DNA of 34,665 bases. It comes from Bacteroidia bacterium. GTDB lineage: Bacteria > Bacteroidota > Bacteroidia > Bacteroidales > Azobacteroidaceae. The stretch spans positions 1 to 34,665 of the forward strand of contig BNTV01000047.1 in the NCBI GenBank assembly GCA_025996865.1. Direction: 5' to 3'. The translations under genes and the position numbers were made by a program. The notes beneath the pieces were generated by a model. That model did not search any database, had not been told where the DNA came from, and saw only the letters and a program-made list of their open reading frames with translations. Below are positions 1-8,637 of the stretch, one piece after another. Numbering within the stretch: the first letter of the stretch is position 1; the number at the start of each line of letters is the position of its first letter.

Positions 1-384
1 CAGGACTTTCCAATTGTCTGCATCGGGATTCAAAGTGTAATGAATCTGCGGCGAACCGCTTGCCAAGTAAAACAAAGTATCGCCGAGCGCCAAAACCGTA
101 GGCGCGTAATTCTCTATGGTTGAAATGGTTTTAGAGGGAATGTAAGTCCATTTCGCCAAATCGGGAGAACTCCAATAACCGCCTGATTTGGAAGCAAACA
201 GATAATATTTCCCTTTGAAATATTCGATGACGGGGTCGGCGGCTTCGCGGCGGGAAGGTTCGTCGGGCTGAAAACGATAATTCAGATTCAGCGGATTAGC
301 GATAATTTGGCTATTATCTTGCGCTCGGATGATGGGGGAAGATAAAAGCAGACAAAACGAGAAAAGTAATTTTAGTTTATTCAT
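1..384 (-). CDS. GH43-like glycoside hydrolase, N-terminal part (runs off window)
   Basis: The first 128 codons of an exported glycosidase are present; the rest lies beyond the window edge. The start ATG is at 384, followed by a Sec signal peptide of about 21 residues (hydrophobic run LLFSFCLLLSS, then an A-Q cleavage region). The mature part has the opening blade of a five-bladed beta-propeller of the GH43/GH32 type: an ADPVIEYF stretch whose Asp fits the catalytic base of GH43, then KYYLFASKSGGYWSSPDLAKW. GH43 enzymes typically remove arabinose or xylose from plant hemicellulose or pectin; the substrate here cannot be told. It lies 72 bp downstream of the GH2 gene on the same strand, so the two are probably co-transcribed, though a separate promoter is possible. 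The family call is good; the exact activity is unknown because the acid and the specificity regions are not visible. Confidence 0.75.
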   Translation of the reverse strand, partial: MNKLKLLFSFCLLLSSPIIRAQDNSQIIANPLNLNYRFQPDEPSRREAADPVIEYFKGKYYLFASKSGGYWSSPDLAKWTYIPSKTISTIENYAPTVLALGDTLFYLASGSPQIHYTLNPDADNWKVL

Positions 385-422
385 TTTTTAACGGGGTGAA
401 ATTATTTTAGAATTTTCAATGA

Positions 423-454
423 CAAAGTTACATGAAATTTTTTATATTTGGAAA
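423..454 (-). promoter_or_regulatory. Possible Bacteroidota promoter for the GH43 gene
   Basis: On the minus strand TAACTTTG (430 to 423) matches the Bacteroidota -7 box TAnnTTTG. TTTC (454 to 451) lies 20 bp upstream, one base off the -33 box TTTG. It sits in the 72-bp gap before the GH43 start. Confidence 0.4.
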
Positions 455-456
455 AA

Positions 457-3348
457 TTAATTGACAGGCCCATCTAATAAAAGGTTATGTTCGTTTTTTT
501 CCTTCTTATTTTGCCGGGACTCCACCGGATTCCATTTAATTTGCATGGCTGAAAGCAGATTTCTCCAAAACGTTGTGTATTCCTGCGCTTCGGGATGATA
601 ATCAAGCGCCGAAACCACCAAGGTAGCTTTTCCCAAAGGATACGTCAGCAAAGCGGCGCCCGAAGGTTTTTCCAAATGTTCGTACAACACTATCTGGGCG
701 CATTTCCGGTTTTCCGGCTGTTCGTTAAACAGCGACCAATCGACATTGGCAGCCGATAAAACGACCGTTCCTTTTTCAACCAATTCACCGGCCAGACCTT
801 GTTTGAGGATTTGCCGGTCTCCTTCTTTCACTTCGGCGAAATACAAGTCCGGCGCATCGAAATAATTGCCCCAAGGCGTTTGCCGGTTGTTGTTCAAGGA
901 CGTTGCCGTCCGGCGGGTCACCGTCAAAGGCAAAGGCAGAAGGGTTTGCGCCGCCTCCGAAGGTTTCCGTCCGGCCAGCATCAGCCAGATAATTCCGCCT
1001 TCTTTTTTCATTTTTTCTATCTGAGAATGAACCGTTTGAAGCTGTATTTCCGAAACATTCTCGGCCTCTATTATCAAAAGCCGTTGATCCGGTTTTTGCG
1101 AAAATTCCAATCCGAGGCGATCCAATTTCCGGTACAATGCGCTGTCGGTATTTCCGACAAAATAAACTTGGCGATGGAGCGCCGGCAAAACCGGTTTTGC
1201 CGGCAATTGATGTTCCCTGTAACTACTCCAAGGCGATTCCTTTCCGGTCAAAGCCGCCTGCAAAGCCGAAAACATAGGCAAGGGTTTATATAGCGGCAAA
1301 CCGGGGTCTAATCCGGGATTGAAAGTCGTTACATAGGGCGGTATCCGTTCGTATTGATAGCCCGGACGGCCTTCTTCATAAGGTTTTCCGGCAAAAATAC
1401 CGTCTTGCAAACCGGGAAGCCGCGAATAGTCGTTGTACCCCAGATTGAGGTGTTCGATGCCGAACCAACTTACTTCCGAAGGCGAAAAATAGGCCAAACA
1501 GGGTAACGCCATTTGTTTGGCATTTTGATATGCGTCTATCGCCAAAGCCTCGCTGCGGCCATAATAGGATTGAAAAGCCCTGTCGCCCGCAAAAGGGTAC
1601 AATTGTATCGGCCGGCCGTAATAAGTCGCACCCGATTCACCGACTATCAAAGGTTTATTCAAGCCTTTCGGTAAATCTTCCAATTTCAGGCCATGGGAGA
1701 AATGTTTACTCCAGACCGGCAAGCGGCCTTCCATATCACGGTCGCCGTCCAAGGTAATGAAATCGCGCGTGTCGTCGGTTTGTTTGGCGGATAAAGCCAA
1801 ATCGACTAATTTATCGTCCCATTTGGCTGCGATTTCCTTCGCCGGTTTGTTCAGTAAAGCGATAGCAAACATTTCATTGCCTGCACTCCAGCCGATAACC
1901 GCCGGATGGTTGCGATCGCGTAAAATCAGGCGTTTCAGGTGTTCTTTCGAGCGTTGCCAGGTAATTTCTTCTTCCAGATTCAGGCGAATGGAACTGCCGA
2001 ACAAAGCCGTTTCGTCCAGAACCATCAAACCCATTTCATCGGCCAAATCGTAATATACTCGCGGCCAAGGTTGTGCATGCGGGCGAACGGCATTTCCGCC
2101 GAAATCCTTAATCATTTTGTACCAAGCATAGGCAAACCGCCGCGAACAAATATAAGCGCTGAACGGATGTTGAATATCGCCGAAACATTGGATTTTTTGA
2201 CCGTTCAAATGAAATTCATCACCGGCAATGCTAAATTCCCGCCACCCGAAGCGAGTCGCTTTCAGGTCGTAAGTTGTCTTTTTATCCGACAATTGTAACA
2301 ACAGCGTGTATAAATTCGGCGCATCGGGCGACCAGTATTTCAGCCGGTTATTTACCGACGTGCGGATAGAAACTGTTTGCGTGGCTCCTGCGGCAATTTC
2401 AACCGTCGTGTTGCATGAAAGCGCCGTTTCTCCCAATCTCCAGTTGATTTCGGCAGCTGAAACCGGATTTGAAGTACTTATATTGTTTATCCATTCATTA
2501 ACAGTACCTTGTACGTTAATTTTTCGTTTTTGGCTTGTTTGATTGGCAATCTGAATCTGTATTTCCAATTCATTCCGGCTTACGTGCGGTTTGACAAACA
2601 CATCGGTTACGCGAAGCGCAGGAAGAGCAAAAAGAAACACGTCTTGCCAGATTCCCAACAAATCGTCGGTATTGGAACCGGTAGGATAGGTAGCTCCAAA
2701 ACGGGAATAATCGGTATGTTTTTTGTCAAATAATTTGGTATGGCGCAAGCCGACAAGCAATTCGTTTTCTCCGTCTTTTTTGACTAAGCCGGTAATATCG
2801 GCTTCAAACGGCAAATGCGAATCGAAGTTGCGGACGGCTTCCCGGCCGTTTACCCATACGGCACATTCACCGGCAACGGCTTCAAAATGAAGTATCAAGC
2901 GTTTATCATTAAAACCGGCCGGAACGGCGAATGTTTTTTTCAACCAAGCCATTCGTGCATTGTCCCAATGTTTCGGATAACTCGGATAGTACACCGAACT
3001 CGGTGCGTAAGGCCGCGGACTGTCCTCGCCCGTGTTATTGCCGCCTCCCCAGTTATTTACATTGATTGGGGATGGAATTTTAATTTTTGTTGTTTCCCAT
3101 TTTCCGGTAGCCGGAAAAGGTAATTCGGGCGCTTCGCCGGCGCCGCTTTTCCATGCGTCCGGTACGGAAACGATTTGCAGATTCCAATAACCGTTCAGGC
3201 AAATTTCTTCCCTGTAAGGTTTTTCCTGCGGCGTAATCAGCCCTTCGTCCGGTGAAAAATAACCCGGAAAAATAAGGCCCTGCGCGTGTCCGTTTACCCA
3301 TGCGGAAATTACTAAAACGAACAGAATTAATAGTTTAATGTTTTTCAT
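457..3348 (-). CDS. Glycoside hydrolase family 2 enzyme (beta-galactosidase/beta-glucuronidase type)
   Basis: A 963-aa exported enzyme of family GH2. The signal peptide is residues 1-22 (ends NGHAQ). The order is a jelly-roll sugar-binding domain (about 60-245, with WVNGREA and HFEAVAGEC stretches), an Ig-like domain, then a TIM barrel. Catalytic residues are recognisable: the acid/base Glu at residue 492 in GWSAGNEMF and the nucleophile Glu at residue 571 in IVGESGATYYG. The C-terminal 250 residues resemble an extra alpha/beta (glutamine-amidotransferase-like) plus beta domain seen in long Bacteroidota GH2 proteins; this part is inference. It would cleave a terminal beta-linked sugar in the periplasm or at the surface. 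It lies 22 bp after the GH71/99-like gene, so they form one operon. The linkage and sugar cannot be predicted from the motifs. Confidence 0.88.
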   Translation of the reverse strand: MKNIKLLILFVLVISAWVNGHAQGLIFPGYFSPDEGLITPQEKPYREEICLNGYWNLQIVSVPDAWKSGAGEAPELPFPATGKWETTKIKIPSPINVNNWGGGNNTGEDSPRPYAPSSVYYPSYPKHWDNARMAWLKKTFAVPAGFNDKRLILHFEAVAGECAVWVNGREAVRNFDSHLPFEADITGLVKKDGENELLVGLRHTKLFDKKHTDYSRFGATYPTGSNTDDLLGIWQDVFLFALPALRVTDVFVKPHVSRNELEIQIQIANQTSQKRKINVQGTVNEWINNISTSNPVSAAEINWRLGETALSCNTTVEIAAGATQTVSIRTSVNNRLKYWSPDAPNLYTLLLQLSDKKTTYDLKATRFGWREFSIAGDEFHLNGQKIQCFGDIQHPFSAYICSRRFAYAWYKMIKDFGGNAVRPHAQPWPRVYYDLADEMGLMVLDETALFGSSIRLNLEEEITWQRSKEHLKRLILRDRNHPAVIGWSAGNEMFAIALLNKPAKEIAAKWDDKLVDLALSAKQTDDTRDFITLDGDRDMEGRLPVWSKHFSHGLKLEDLPKGLNKPLIVGESGATYYGRPIQLYPFAGDRAFQSYYGRSEALAIDAYQNAKQMALPCLAYFSPSEVSWFGIEHLNLGYNDYSRLPGLQDGIFAGKPYEEGRPGYQYERIPPYVTTFNPGLDPGLPLYKPLPMFSALQAALTGKESPWSSYREHQLPAKPVLPALHRQVYFVGNTDSALYRKLDRLGLEFSQKPDQRLLIIEAENVSEIQLQTVHSQIEKMKKEGGIIWLMLAGRKPSEAAQTLLPLPLTVTRRTATSLNNNRQTPWGNYFDAPDLYFAEVKEGDRQILKQGLAGELVEKGTVVLSAANVDWSLFNEQPENRKCAQIVLYEHLEKPSGAALLTYPLGKATLVVSALDYHPEAQEYTTFWRNLLSAMQIKWNPVESRQNKKEKNEHNLLLDGPVN

Positions 3349-3370
3349 TATCCTATTTTTATTAATGGTA

Positions 3371-4645
3371 TTACCGTTGCGGTATTTTAAGACTTAACGG
3401 TTGATTGTTTTTCAAGGCTTTCGATGCTTCACCGGTCAACCAGAGATAGTGGTCGGAAGGCATTCCTTCCAAATCGGCAAACTTGGCAATATCGCCGACA
3501 GGCGGATTATCAGTGACTTTGAAAATCGCCGTACCTTCGTTTACTTCGTCGAACATAGCCACATAAACCATTCCGGCGCCGGCATTGATAGCCGTCGCTA
3601 ATTGCATCCAATAGAAACGTCCTTTCTGACGGGGAATGGAAGCCACCGGCTTCACATCGTCCGGGAACGAAGAACGGCTGAGGTTATGCCAGCTGAAACC
3701 GGGCGTGACGCAAGGTACATAAGCGACCTTGTTTGCTTTACACCAATCCATGTCGGCAATCACCAAGTCGCGGTAACGGTCAAGGTCATTGTGCAAAAGC
3801 GGGGAAAAACGTTGCACCGTCCAAGGCATCACCAAATCGGCGCTGCGGATAATGGTGTGCAAATAAGGATCGTTCAGACAATCGGAATTGAGGTCGCGCC
3901 AAAAGGTCGGTACGCCAAGCATTACGCTGCAACCGCCGTAAACCGGATCGTTTTTCAGGAAGTCGATAAACCGTTCGATACCAATGTTCCGGATATTGTA
4001 AGGACGGTCGGGAAAACCGATTCCCCAGATAGTTACCAAAGGTTTTCCGTTGAAAAACAAATAAGTATGAGCGCCTTTCTGATTGGTGGCATGGAGAGAA
4101 TCGACCAAGAATTTCCAGTCATCAATCAAAGTCGAACAATCTTCGCCGGAGCCTTTCAATCCCGACAAATCGTACATGACGCCAATTGCCCGCTGATATT
4201 TGGATGCTGCTTCAAGTGCATTTTTCAGAACGGTTGTTTTGTATCCATTACTTCGGTTTCCGGGTTTGGTTTCACCGAAAAAGCGTTGCATGAAAACGCC
4301 GTCCACACCGTAGTCTTTCATCCATTTGAAATGCAAATCAATCGTACTTTTGTCCGTCGAACTGAAAAACCGGGCTGTGGAGCCGTCCGCCAATTTCAAA
4401 CCGGTCGGATAGGTTTTTTCGTATTCACTGACGTCGGGCCACATATCAATATGGACACGCGCTTCCTCTTTGTACATGACTCCATCGGACGAAACCGGAA
4501 ACCAGCCTTGATAACCGGCCATAATCAGCCCTTTATAAGAAGGATAAAGTGTTGTTTTGGAGTGTTTGTTCTGCGATACTTGCGCCACTCCGGCAAAACT
4601 TGTCGCCAGACAAGCTACTGCGATTAAAATCAGTCGTATTTTCAT
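3371..4645 (-). CDS. GH71/GH99-like glycoside hydrolase
   Basis: A 424-aa exported protein with a signal peptide (residues 1-21, ending AGVAQ). It is a single TIM-barrel domain of the type annotated in Bacteroidota as glycoside hydrolase family 71/99-like. Signs are MAGYQGWF near the start, HFKWMKDYGVDGVFMQRFFGE, and the late MFDEVNEGTA stretch (about residues 364-373), which resembles the paired catalytic acids of GH99 endo-mannosidases. GH71 enzymes are alpha-1,3-glucanases and GH99 enzymes act inside alpha-mannans; which applies here is open. It is the first gene of the minus-strand glycosidase operon. The 285 bp upstream of it (4646-4930) separate it from the divergent NlpC/P60 gene; I found no clear promoter for it there. 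Confidence 0.8.
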   Translation of the reverse strand: MKIRLILIAVACLATSFAGVAQVSQNKHSKTTLYPSYKGLIMAGYQGWFPVSSDGVMYKEEARVHIDMWPDVSEYEKTYPTGLKLADGSTARFFSSTDKSTIDLHFKWMKDYGVDGVFMQRFFGETKPGNRSNGYKTTVLKNALEAASKYQRAIGVMYDLSGLKGSGEDCSTLIDDWKFLVDSLHATNQKGAHTYLFFNGKPLVTIWGIGFPDRPYNIRNIGIERFIDFLKNDPVYGGCSVMLGVPTFWRDLNSDCLNDPYLHTIIRSADLVMPWTVQRFSPLLHNDLDRYRDLVIADMDWCKANKVAYVPCVTPGFSWHNLSRSSFPDDVKPVASIPRQKGRFYWMQLATAINAGAGMVYVAMFDEVNEGTAIFKVTDNPPVGDIAKFADLEGMPSDHYLWLTGEASKALKNNQPLSLKIPQR

Positions 4646-4879
4646 TGGAATAAATAAAAAAAATTAAATGTTCATGATAGCGATTTGCTTATACAATGCA
4701 AATGAACGAGATTATAGTTAATGAATGGCTTAATAAATGATTAATTTTTGAGAAATGGAGTGGTTTTAAATGATTTTTAACATTTGTGTAAAATGGGTTG
4801 TTAGTAATTCATTTATTAAAGAAAAACGCATGGATTTTTAAATATGGTTTTGAGCAAATGGAAAACTTATTTTTATTCA

Positions 4880-4910
4880 TTTGTATATTGCAGTTTTTTC
4901 ACTAATTTTG
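4880..4910 (+). promoter_or_regulatory. Bacteroidota sigma-ABfr-type promoter of the peptidoglycan-recycling operon
   Basis: TTTG at 4880-4883, exactly 19 bp, then TAATTTTG at 4903-4910. This is a full match to the Bacteroidota -33/-7 consensus. It fixes the first gene of the operon: the 4931 ATG lies just downstream, while the earlier in-frame ATG at 4844 lies upstream of the promoter. Confidence 0.8.
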
Positions 4911-4930
4911 TGTCTGTAAATTTAACTTGT

Positions 4931-6139
4931 ATGACAACACACAAATTTTCTTTCTTATCTGTTTTGATTTTGTTCGTTTTGCTGTCTTGCAGCCGGCAGG
5001 AAAACAAGGTCGCGTATCCCGAATTAAACGCTTTGGTAGATAGCGTTCGCCTGCAATACGTCCCCGACCGGCGTGATAATGTGTATGATATTTCCGTTTC
5101 CCAATGGGAAAACAAACCGGTAGTACGGGGAATCACTTCTGTTGCCGAAGCAAAAACCGGTTTGCTGAACCGTATCCGGGAAATCCGTCCGGAAGCCATT
5201 GATAGTATTTGTGTTTTACCGGATGAAAATTTGGAAGACCGGATTTATGCAATAGCGAATGTGTCGGTGGCTGACCTGCGCACCGGTCCGGATTACGACG
5301 CCGAGATGGCTACCCAGCTTCTGCTTGGTATGCCGATGCATGTCTTGCAAGCAGAACGAGGTTGGTATCGCGTGAAAACTCCGGAAGGTTATGTAGCCTG
5401 GGTACAAAGAGGCACAGTAATACAAGCAACAAAAACAGTTGTAAATGAATGGATTCTCTCCAAGAAAATAATTTTTACGGATGATTACGGTTTTACATAC
5501 GAAACGCCCGACGAACAAGGACAGCGTATTTCCGACATCGTTTTTGGTAATGTATTGAAATGGGAAGGTGAAAACGGCCGCTTCTACGGCATTTCTTATC
5601 CCGATGGCCGCAAAGGTTATGTACTGAAACCGCAAAGTCGCCTTTTCGATGATTGGAAAAATCCGGTTCGGCTAACCGGCGAAAGCATTGTCCGGCAGGC
5701 GCTTTTGTTGAAGGGTATTCCTTATTCCTGGGGCGGAACATCGGTCAAAGCAATGGATTGCAGCGGATTTGCCAAAACGGTCTATCTGAAACACGGTATT
5801 CTGTTAAGACGTGATGCATCACAGCAAGCCAAAACCGGTATCCCGATTGATATTTCCAACAGTTATGATAATCTTCTCCCCGGCGATTTGCTGTTTTTTG
5901 GGAAGAAAGCCGAAGGTGAACGCAAAGAACGGATACGGCACGTGGGTATCTATATGGGAAATAAGGAATTTATTCACGAAGCCGGTTTTGTTCGTGTCAA
6001 TAGCCTCGACCCAACCCAGCCGCATTACGATGAAGGCAATGCCGTTGAATTGGTTCGCGCTGCCCGCATTATCGGCGCGGTAGGCACGGAAGGCATTTGG
6101 AATTTCAATGAAAACCCTTTGTATCAAATTCAAAAATAA
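4931..6139 (+). CDS. NlpC/P60 endopeptidase lipoprotein with SH3 domains (gamma-D-glutamyl-L-diamino acid endopeptidase, YkfC-like)
   Basis: A 402-aa protein that would cut the D-Glu to diamino-acid bond in peptidoglycan stem peptides, releasing L-Ala-D-Glu for the next gene's enzyme. The ATG at 4931 is chosen because it begins a lipoprotein signal peptide (hydrophobic LSVLILFVLLSCS with lipobox Cys) and because the promoter lies at 4880-4910. Two bacterial SH3-like domains (about residues 90-220) precede the NlpC/P60 domain. Catalytic Cys277 is in DCSGF, the His is in RHVGIYMG, and a polar residue follows in FIHEAG. The PYSWGG approach to the active site is typical. It is the first gene of the operon, 6 bp before the epimerase. 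The gene order endopeptidase-epimerase matches the known ykfC-ykfB partnership in muropeptide recycling. Confidence 0.9.
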   Translation: MTTHKFSFLSVLILFVLLSCSRQENKVAYPELNALVDSVRLQYVPDRRDNVYDISVSQWENKPVVRGITSVAEAKTGLLNRIREIRPEAIDSICVLPDENLEDRIYAIANVSVADLRTGPDYDAEMATQLLLGMPMHVLQAERGWYRVKTPEGYVAWVQRGTVIQATKTVVNEWILSKKIIFTDDYGFTYETPDEQGQRISDIVFGNVLKWEGENGRFYGISYPDGRKGYVLKPQSRLFDDWKNPVRLTGESIVRQALLLKGIPYSWGGTSVKAMDCSGFAKTVYLKHGILLRRDASQQAKTGIPIDISNSYDNLLPGDLLFFGKKAEGERKERIRHVGIYMGNKEFIHEAGFVRVNSLDPTQPHYDEGNAVELVRAARIIGAVGTEGIWNFNENPLYQIQK

Positions 6140-6145
6140 AATACT

Positions 6146-7279
6146 ATGCTCAGACGTAATTTCCTGAAAACAGCCGCGTTGACCGCTATGGCCGGCGCTT
6201 TGCCAATCTCTGCATTGGCGCAAAACAAGCTTATGAGTAAACCATCTGCCGGAAAAGGGAAGATGAAACTCTCTTTCCGTCCTTATGATTTACAGTTAAG
6301 GCATGTGTTTACGATTGCCAATTCGTCCCGGACTACCACACAAGTTATATTGACGCAGATTGAATATGAAGGCGTTACCGGTTACGGCGAAGCGTCCATG
6401 CCGCCTTATTTGGGTGAAACGCAAGCCTCGGTCATCGAATTTCTGAAAAAAGTGAATCTGGAACAATTTTCAAGTCCCTTTGAATTGGATGATATTTTGA
6501 CCTATATTGATAAAATCACCGAAAACAATACCGCTGCCAAGGCTTCGATTGATATTGCCCTGCACGATTTAGTGGGTAAACTGCTGGGACAACCTTGGTA
6601 CAAGATTTGGGGATTGGATGCGTCGAAAGCACCCTCAACCACTTTTACCATCGGGATTGATACGCCGGAAGTCGTCAAACAAAAAACGCGGGAAGATGCG
6701 CCTTTGTACAATATTTTAAAGGTAAAACTCGGTCGTCCGGGCGATAAGGAAATGATCGAAGTCATTCGCAGCGTTACCGATAAACCCATTGCTGTGGACG
6801 CCAATCAAGGTTGGACGGATAAACATTATGCTTTGGATATGATTCACTGGCTCAAAGAACGGGGCATCGTGATGATTGAACAACCCATGTCGAAATACAA
6901 ATTGGACGATATTGCGTGGATTACCGAACGCAGTCCGATGCCCGTTTATGCCGACGAATCTTTTCAACGGCTGACCGATGTCCTGCGTTTGAAAGGCGCT
7001 TTCACCGGCGTGAATATCAAGCTGATGAAATGCACCGGAATGCGCGAAGCCTGGAAAATCCTGACTGTTGCCCGCGCTGCCAATCTGGATGTGATGATAG
7101 GTTGTATGACGGAAACTTCGTGCGCCATTTCGGCTGCTTCCCAACTCTCTCCGGCGGTTGATTTCGCGGATTTGGACGGCAATCTTTTGATTAGCAACGA
7201 TATTTATAAAGGAACTACCGTCGTGAACGGTAAACTTACTTTGAATGATTTACCCGGAATCGGAATTAAAAAGCTATAA
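6146..7279 (+). CDS. L-Ala-D/L-Glu epimerase (dipeptide epimerase, enolase superfamily)
   Basis: A 377-aa member of the muconate-lactonising subgroup of the enolase superfamily, most like YkfB/YcjG dipeptide epimerases. It converts L-Ala-D-Glu from peptidoglycan to L-Ala-L-Glu, which peptidases can then use. The barrel motifs are all there: KVK at 192-194 (catalytic Lys), metal ligands Asp218 (VDANQGW), Glu245 (IEQPM) and Asp270 (YADES), and the opposite KLMK at 292-295. The N-terminus has RRNFLKTAALTAMAGALP, a twin-arginine-like signal followed by LAQ, unusual for an enzyme family that is usually cytoplasmic and suggesting export to the periplasm. The gene starts 6 bp after the endopeptidase gene and ends 3 bp before the DUF1343 gene. 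The substrate is inferred from family and neighbours. Confidence 0.88.
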   Translation: MLRRNFLKTAALTAMAGALPISALAQNKLMSKPSAGKGKMKLSFRPYDLQLRHVFTIANSSRTTTQVILTQIEYEGVTGYGEASMPPYLGETQASVIEFLKKVNLEQFSSPFELDDILTYIDKITENNTAAKASIDIALHDLVGKLLGQPWYKIWGLDASKAPSTTFTIGIDTPEVVKQKTREDAPLYNILKVKLGRPGDKEMIEVIRSVTDKPIAVDANQGWTDKHYALDMIHWLKERGIVMIEQPMSKYKLDDIAWITERSPMPVYADESFQRLTDVLRLKGAFTGVNIKLMKCTGMREAWKILTVARAANLDVMIGCMTETSCAISAASQLSPAVDFADLDGNLLISNDIYKGTTVVNGKLTLNDLPGIGIKKL

Positions 7280-7282
7280 AAT

Positions 7283-8515
7283 ATGAGAAAGTTATTCGTA
7301 TTGATTACCGCAATTTGTATCTTTAACGGGCTTACTGCCCAAGTAAAACCCGGTATCGAAGTGTTGCAAGAAGCACAATTCAAGCTGTTGGAAGGAAAAC
7401 GAATCGGCCTGATTACCAATCCCACCGGCGTGGACAGCCGCCTGAAATCGACCATAGACATTCTCTTCGAAGCGCCTAACGTCAAACTCGTAGCTTTGTA
7501 CAGTCCCGAACATGGTATCCGGGGCGATGTTACCGCCGGGGAAACAGTCGGTAATGCAACGGATGCCCGCACGGGTTTGCCCGTTTACAGTTTGTACGGC
7601 AAAAATAAAAAGCCGCAACCGGAAATATTACCGGGAATAGACGTCTTGGTTTATGACATGCAGGACATTGGTTGCCGGTCTTATACCTATATCAGTACGA
7701 TGGGTTTGGCGATGGAAGCCGCTGCCGAAAACAACATCGAATTTGTGGTGCTCGACCGGCCGAATCCCTTGGGAGGCAACAAGTTTGAAGGACAGCCGGA
7801 TGTAGAGCCTGAATTAGTATCCTTGGTCAGTCAATTCTCGATTACCTACGTGCACGGTTTTACGGTCGGCGAATTAGCCAAGTTCCTGAACGAGGAAGGT
7901 TTATTGAAAGAGCATATCAAATGCAAATTGACGGTTGTCAAAATGAAAGGATGGAAGCGGAAAATGGATTTCGAAGCGACCGGTTTGCCCTGGGTTATTT
8001 CTTCGCCGCACGTGCCTCATGCCAATACAGCTTATTTTTACGCCATGTCCGGCATTTTGGGTGAATTGTATTCGTTCAACATCGGGGTAGGCTATACCTT
8101 GCCGTTTGAACTCTTTGCCGCTCAATGGATTGACGCCGAAAAACTAACTGCCAACCTGAACGGCTTGAAAATTCCCGGCGTGCGTTTTCGTCCCATTCAT
8201 TACAAACCCTATTACGGGGCGCAAAAAGATGTCTATCTGCATGGCGTTCAGACCTATATCACCGATGCCAAGAAAATCCCCTTGACCTTGATACAGTTTT
8301 ATGTAATGCAGGAATGTTATAAATTGCATCCGGACAAAAATGTGTTTGAATTGTGTGATTCTTCGCGCTTGAGCATGTTTGACAAAGTGTGCGGTACCGG
8401 CCGGGTGCGGGAAGCTTTTACCAAGGATTTTACGGTAAAATCTATTGAAAAGATTTGGGACAAGGGTGTGGATGGTTTCAGGAAGAAGGCTAAGCAGTAT
8501 TTTTTGTATAAATAA
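7283..8515 (+). CDS. DUF1343 / NamZ-like exo-beta-N-acetylmuramidase, first paralogue
   Basis: A 410-aa exported protein of the DUF1343 (YbbC) family. Members named NamZ remove terminal N-acetylmuramic acid from peptidoglycan fragments. A signal peptide (residues 1-20, ending GLTAQ) is followed by the family hallmarks GLITNPTGVD (about 42-51), LYSPEHGIRGD (72-82), VYDMQDIGCRSYTY and the RPNPLGG segment. The length is normal for the family. It closes the three-gene run endopeptidase-epimerase-muramidase, which points to stepwise breakdown of muropeptides. A second, clearly different paralogue lies at 15285-16520, so this locus has two NamZ-like enzymes. The downstream neighbour is the AT-rich ATPase pair, so the operon is probably interrupted here. 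The exact glycan end that is attacked is inferred from the family. Confidence 0.87.
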   Translation: MRKLFVLITAICIFNGLTAQVKPGIEVLQEAQFKLLEGKRIGLITNPTGVDSRLKSTIDILFEAPNVKLVALYSPEHGIRGDVTAGETVGNATDARTGLPVYSLYGKNKKPQPEILPGIDVLVYDMQDIGCRSYTYISTMGLAMEAAAENNIEFVVLDRPNPLGGNKFEGQPDVEPELVSLVSQFSITYVHGFTVGELAKFLNEEGLLKEHIKCKLTVVKMKGWKRKMDFEATGLPWVISSPHVPHANTAYFYAMSGILGELYSFNIGVGYTLPFELFAAQWIDAEKLTANLNGLKIPGVRFRPIHYKPYYGAQKDVYLHGVQTYITDAKKIPLTLIQFYVMQECYKLHPDKNVFELCDSSRLSMFDKVCGTGRVREAFTKDFTVKSIEKIWDKGVDGFRKKAKQYFLYK

Positions 8516-8601
8516 CCACTTTGTGATTTAGCGCCTTGGTATTGTAGTTAATGATGGAAAGCAAATTTTTGCTCAGGACACAAAATTTATCAGAAAATTA
8601 G

Positions 8602-8609
8602 TACCTTTG
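8602..8609 (+). promoter_or_regulatory. Possible -7 box for the ATPase gene pair
   Basis: TACCTTTG matches the Bacteroidota -7 box TAnnTTTG and lies 28 bp before the ATPase start at 8638. No TTTG is found at the usual 19-21 bp upstream, so this is a weak call. It would give the pair its own transcription inside the recycling locus. Confidence 0.35.
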
Positions 8610-8637
8610 TTCACATAAAATCAGCATAAAAAATAAA

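Noticed and set aside
799..4627. Several plus-strand open frames opposite the glycosidase genes, up to 341 codons
   Set aside because: They are antisense to well-supported GH genes, lack recognisable domains, and are rich in residues typical of shadow frames.
4844..4930. Upstream start at 4844 for the NlpC/P60 gene
   Set aside because: The consensus promoter at 4880-4910 lies downstream of it, and the lipoprotein signal begins at the 4931 ATG.
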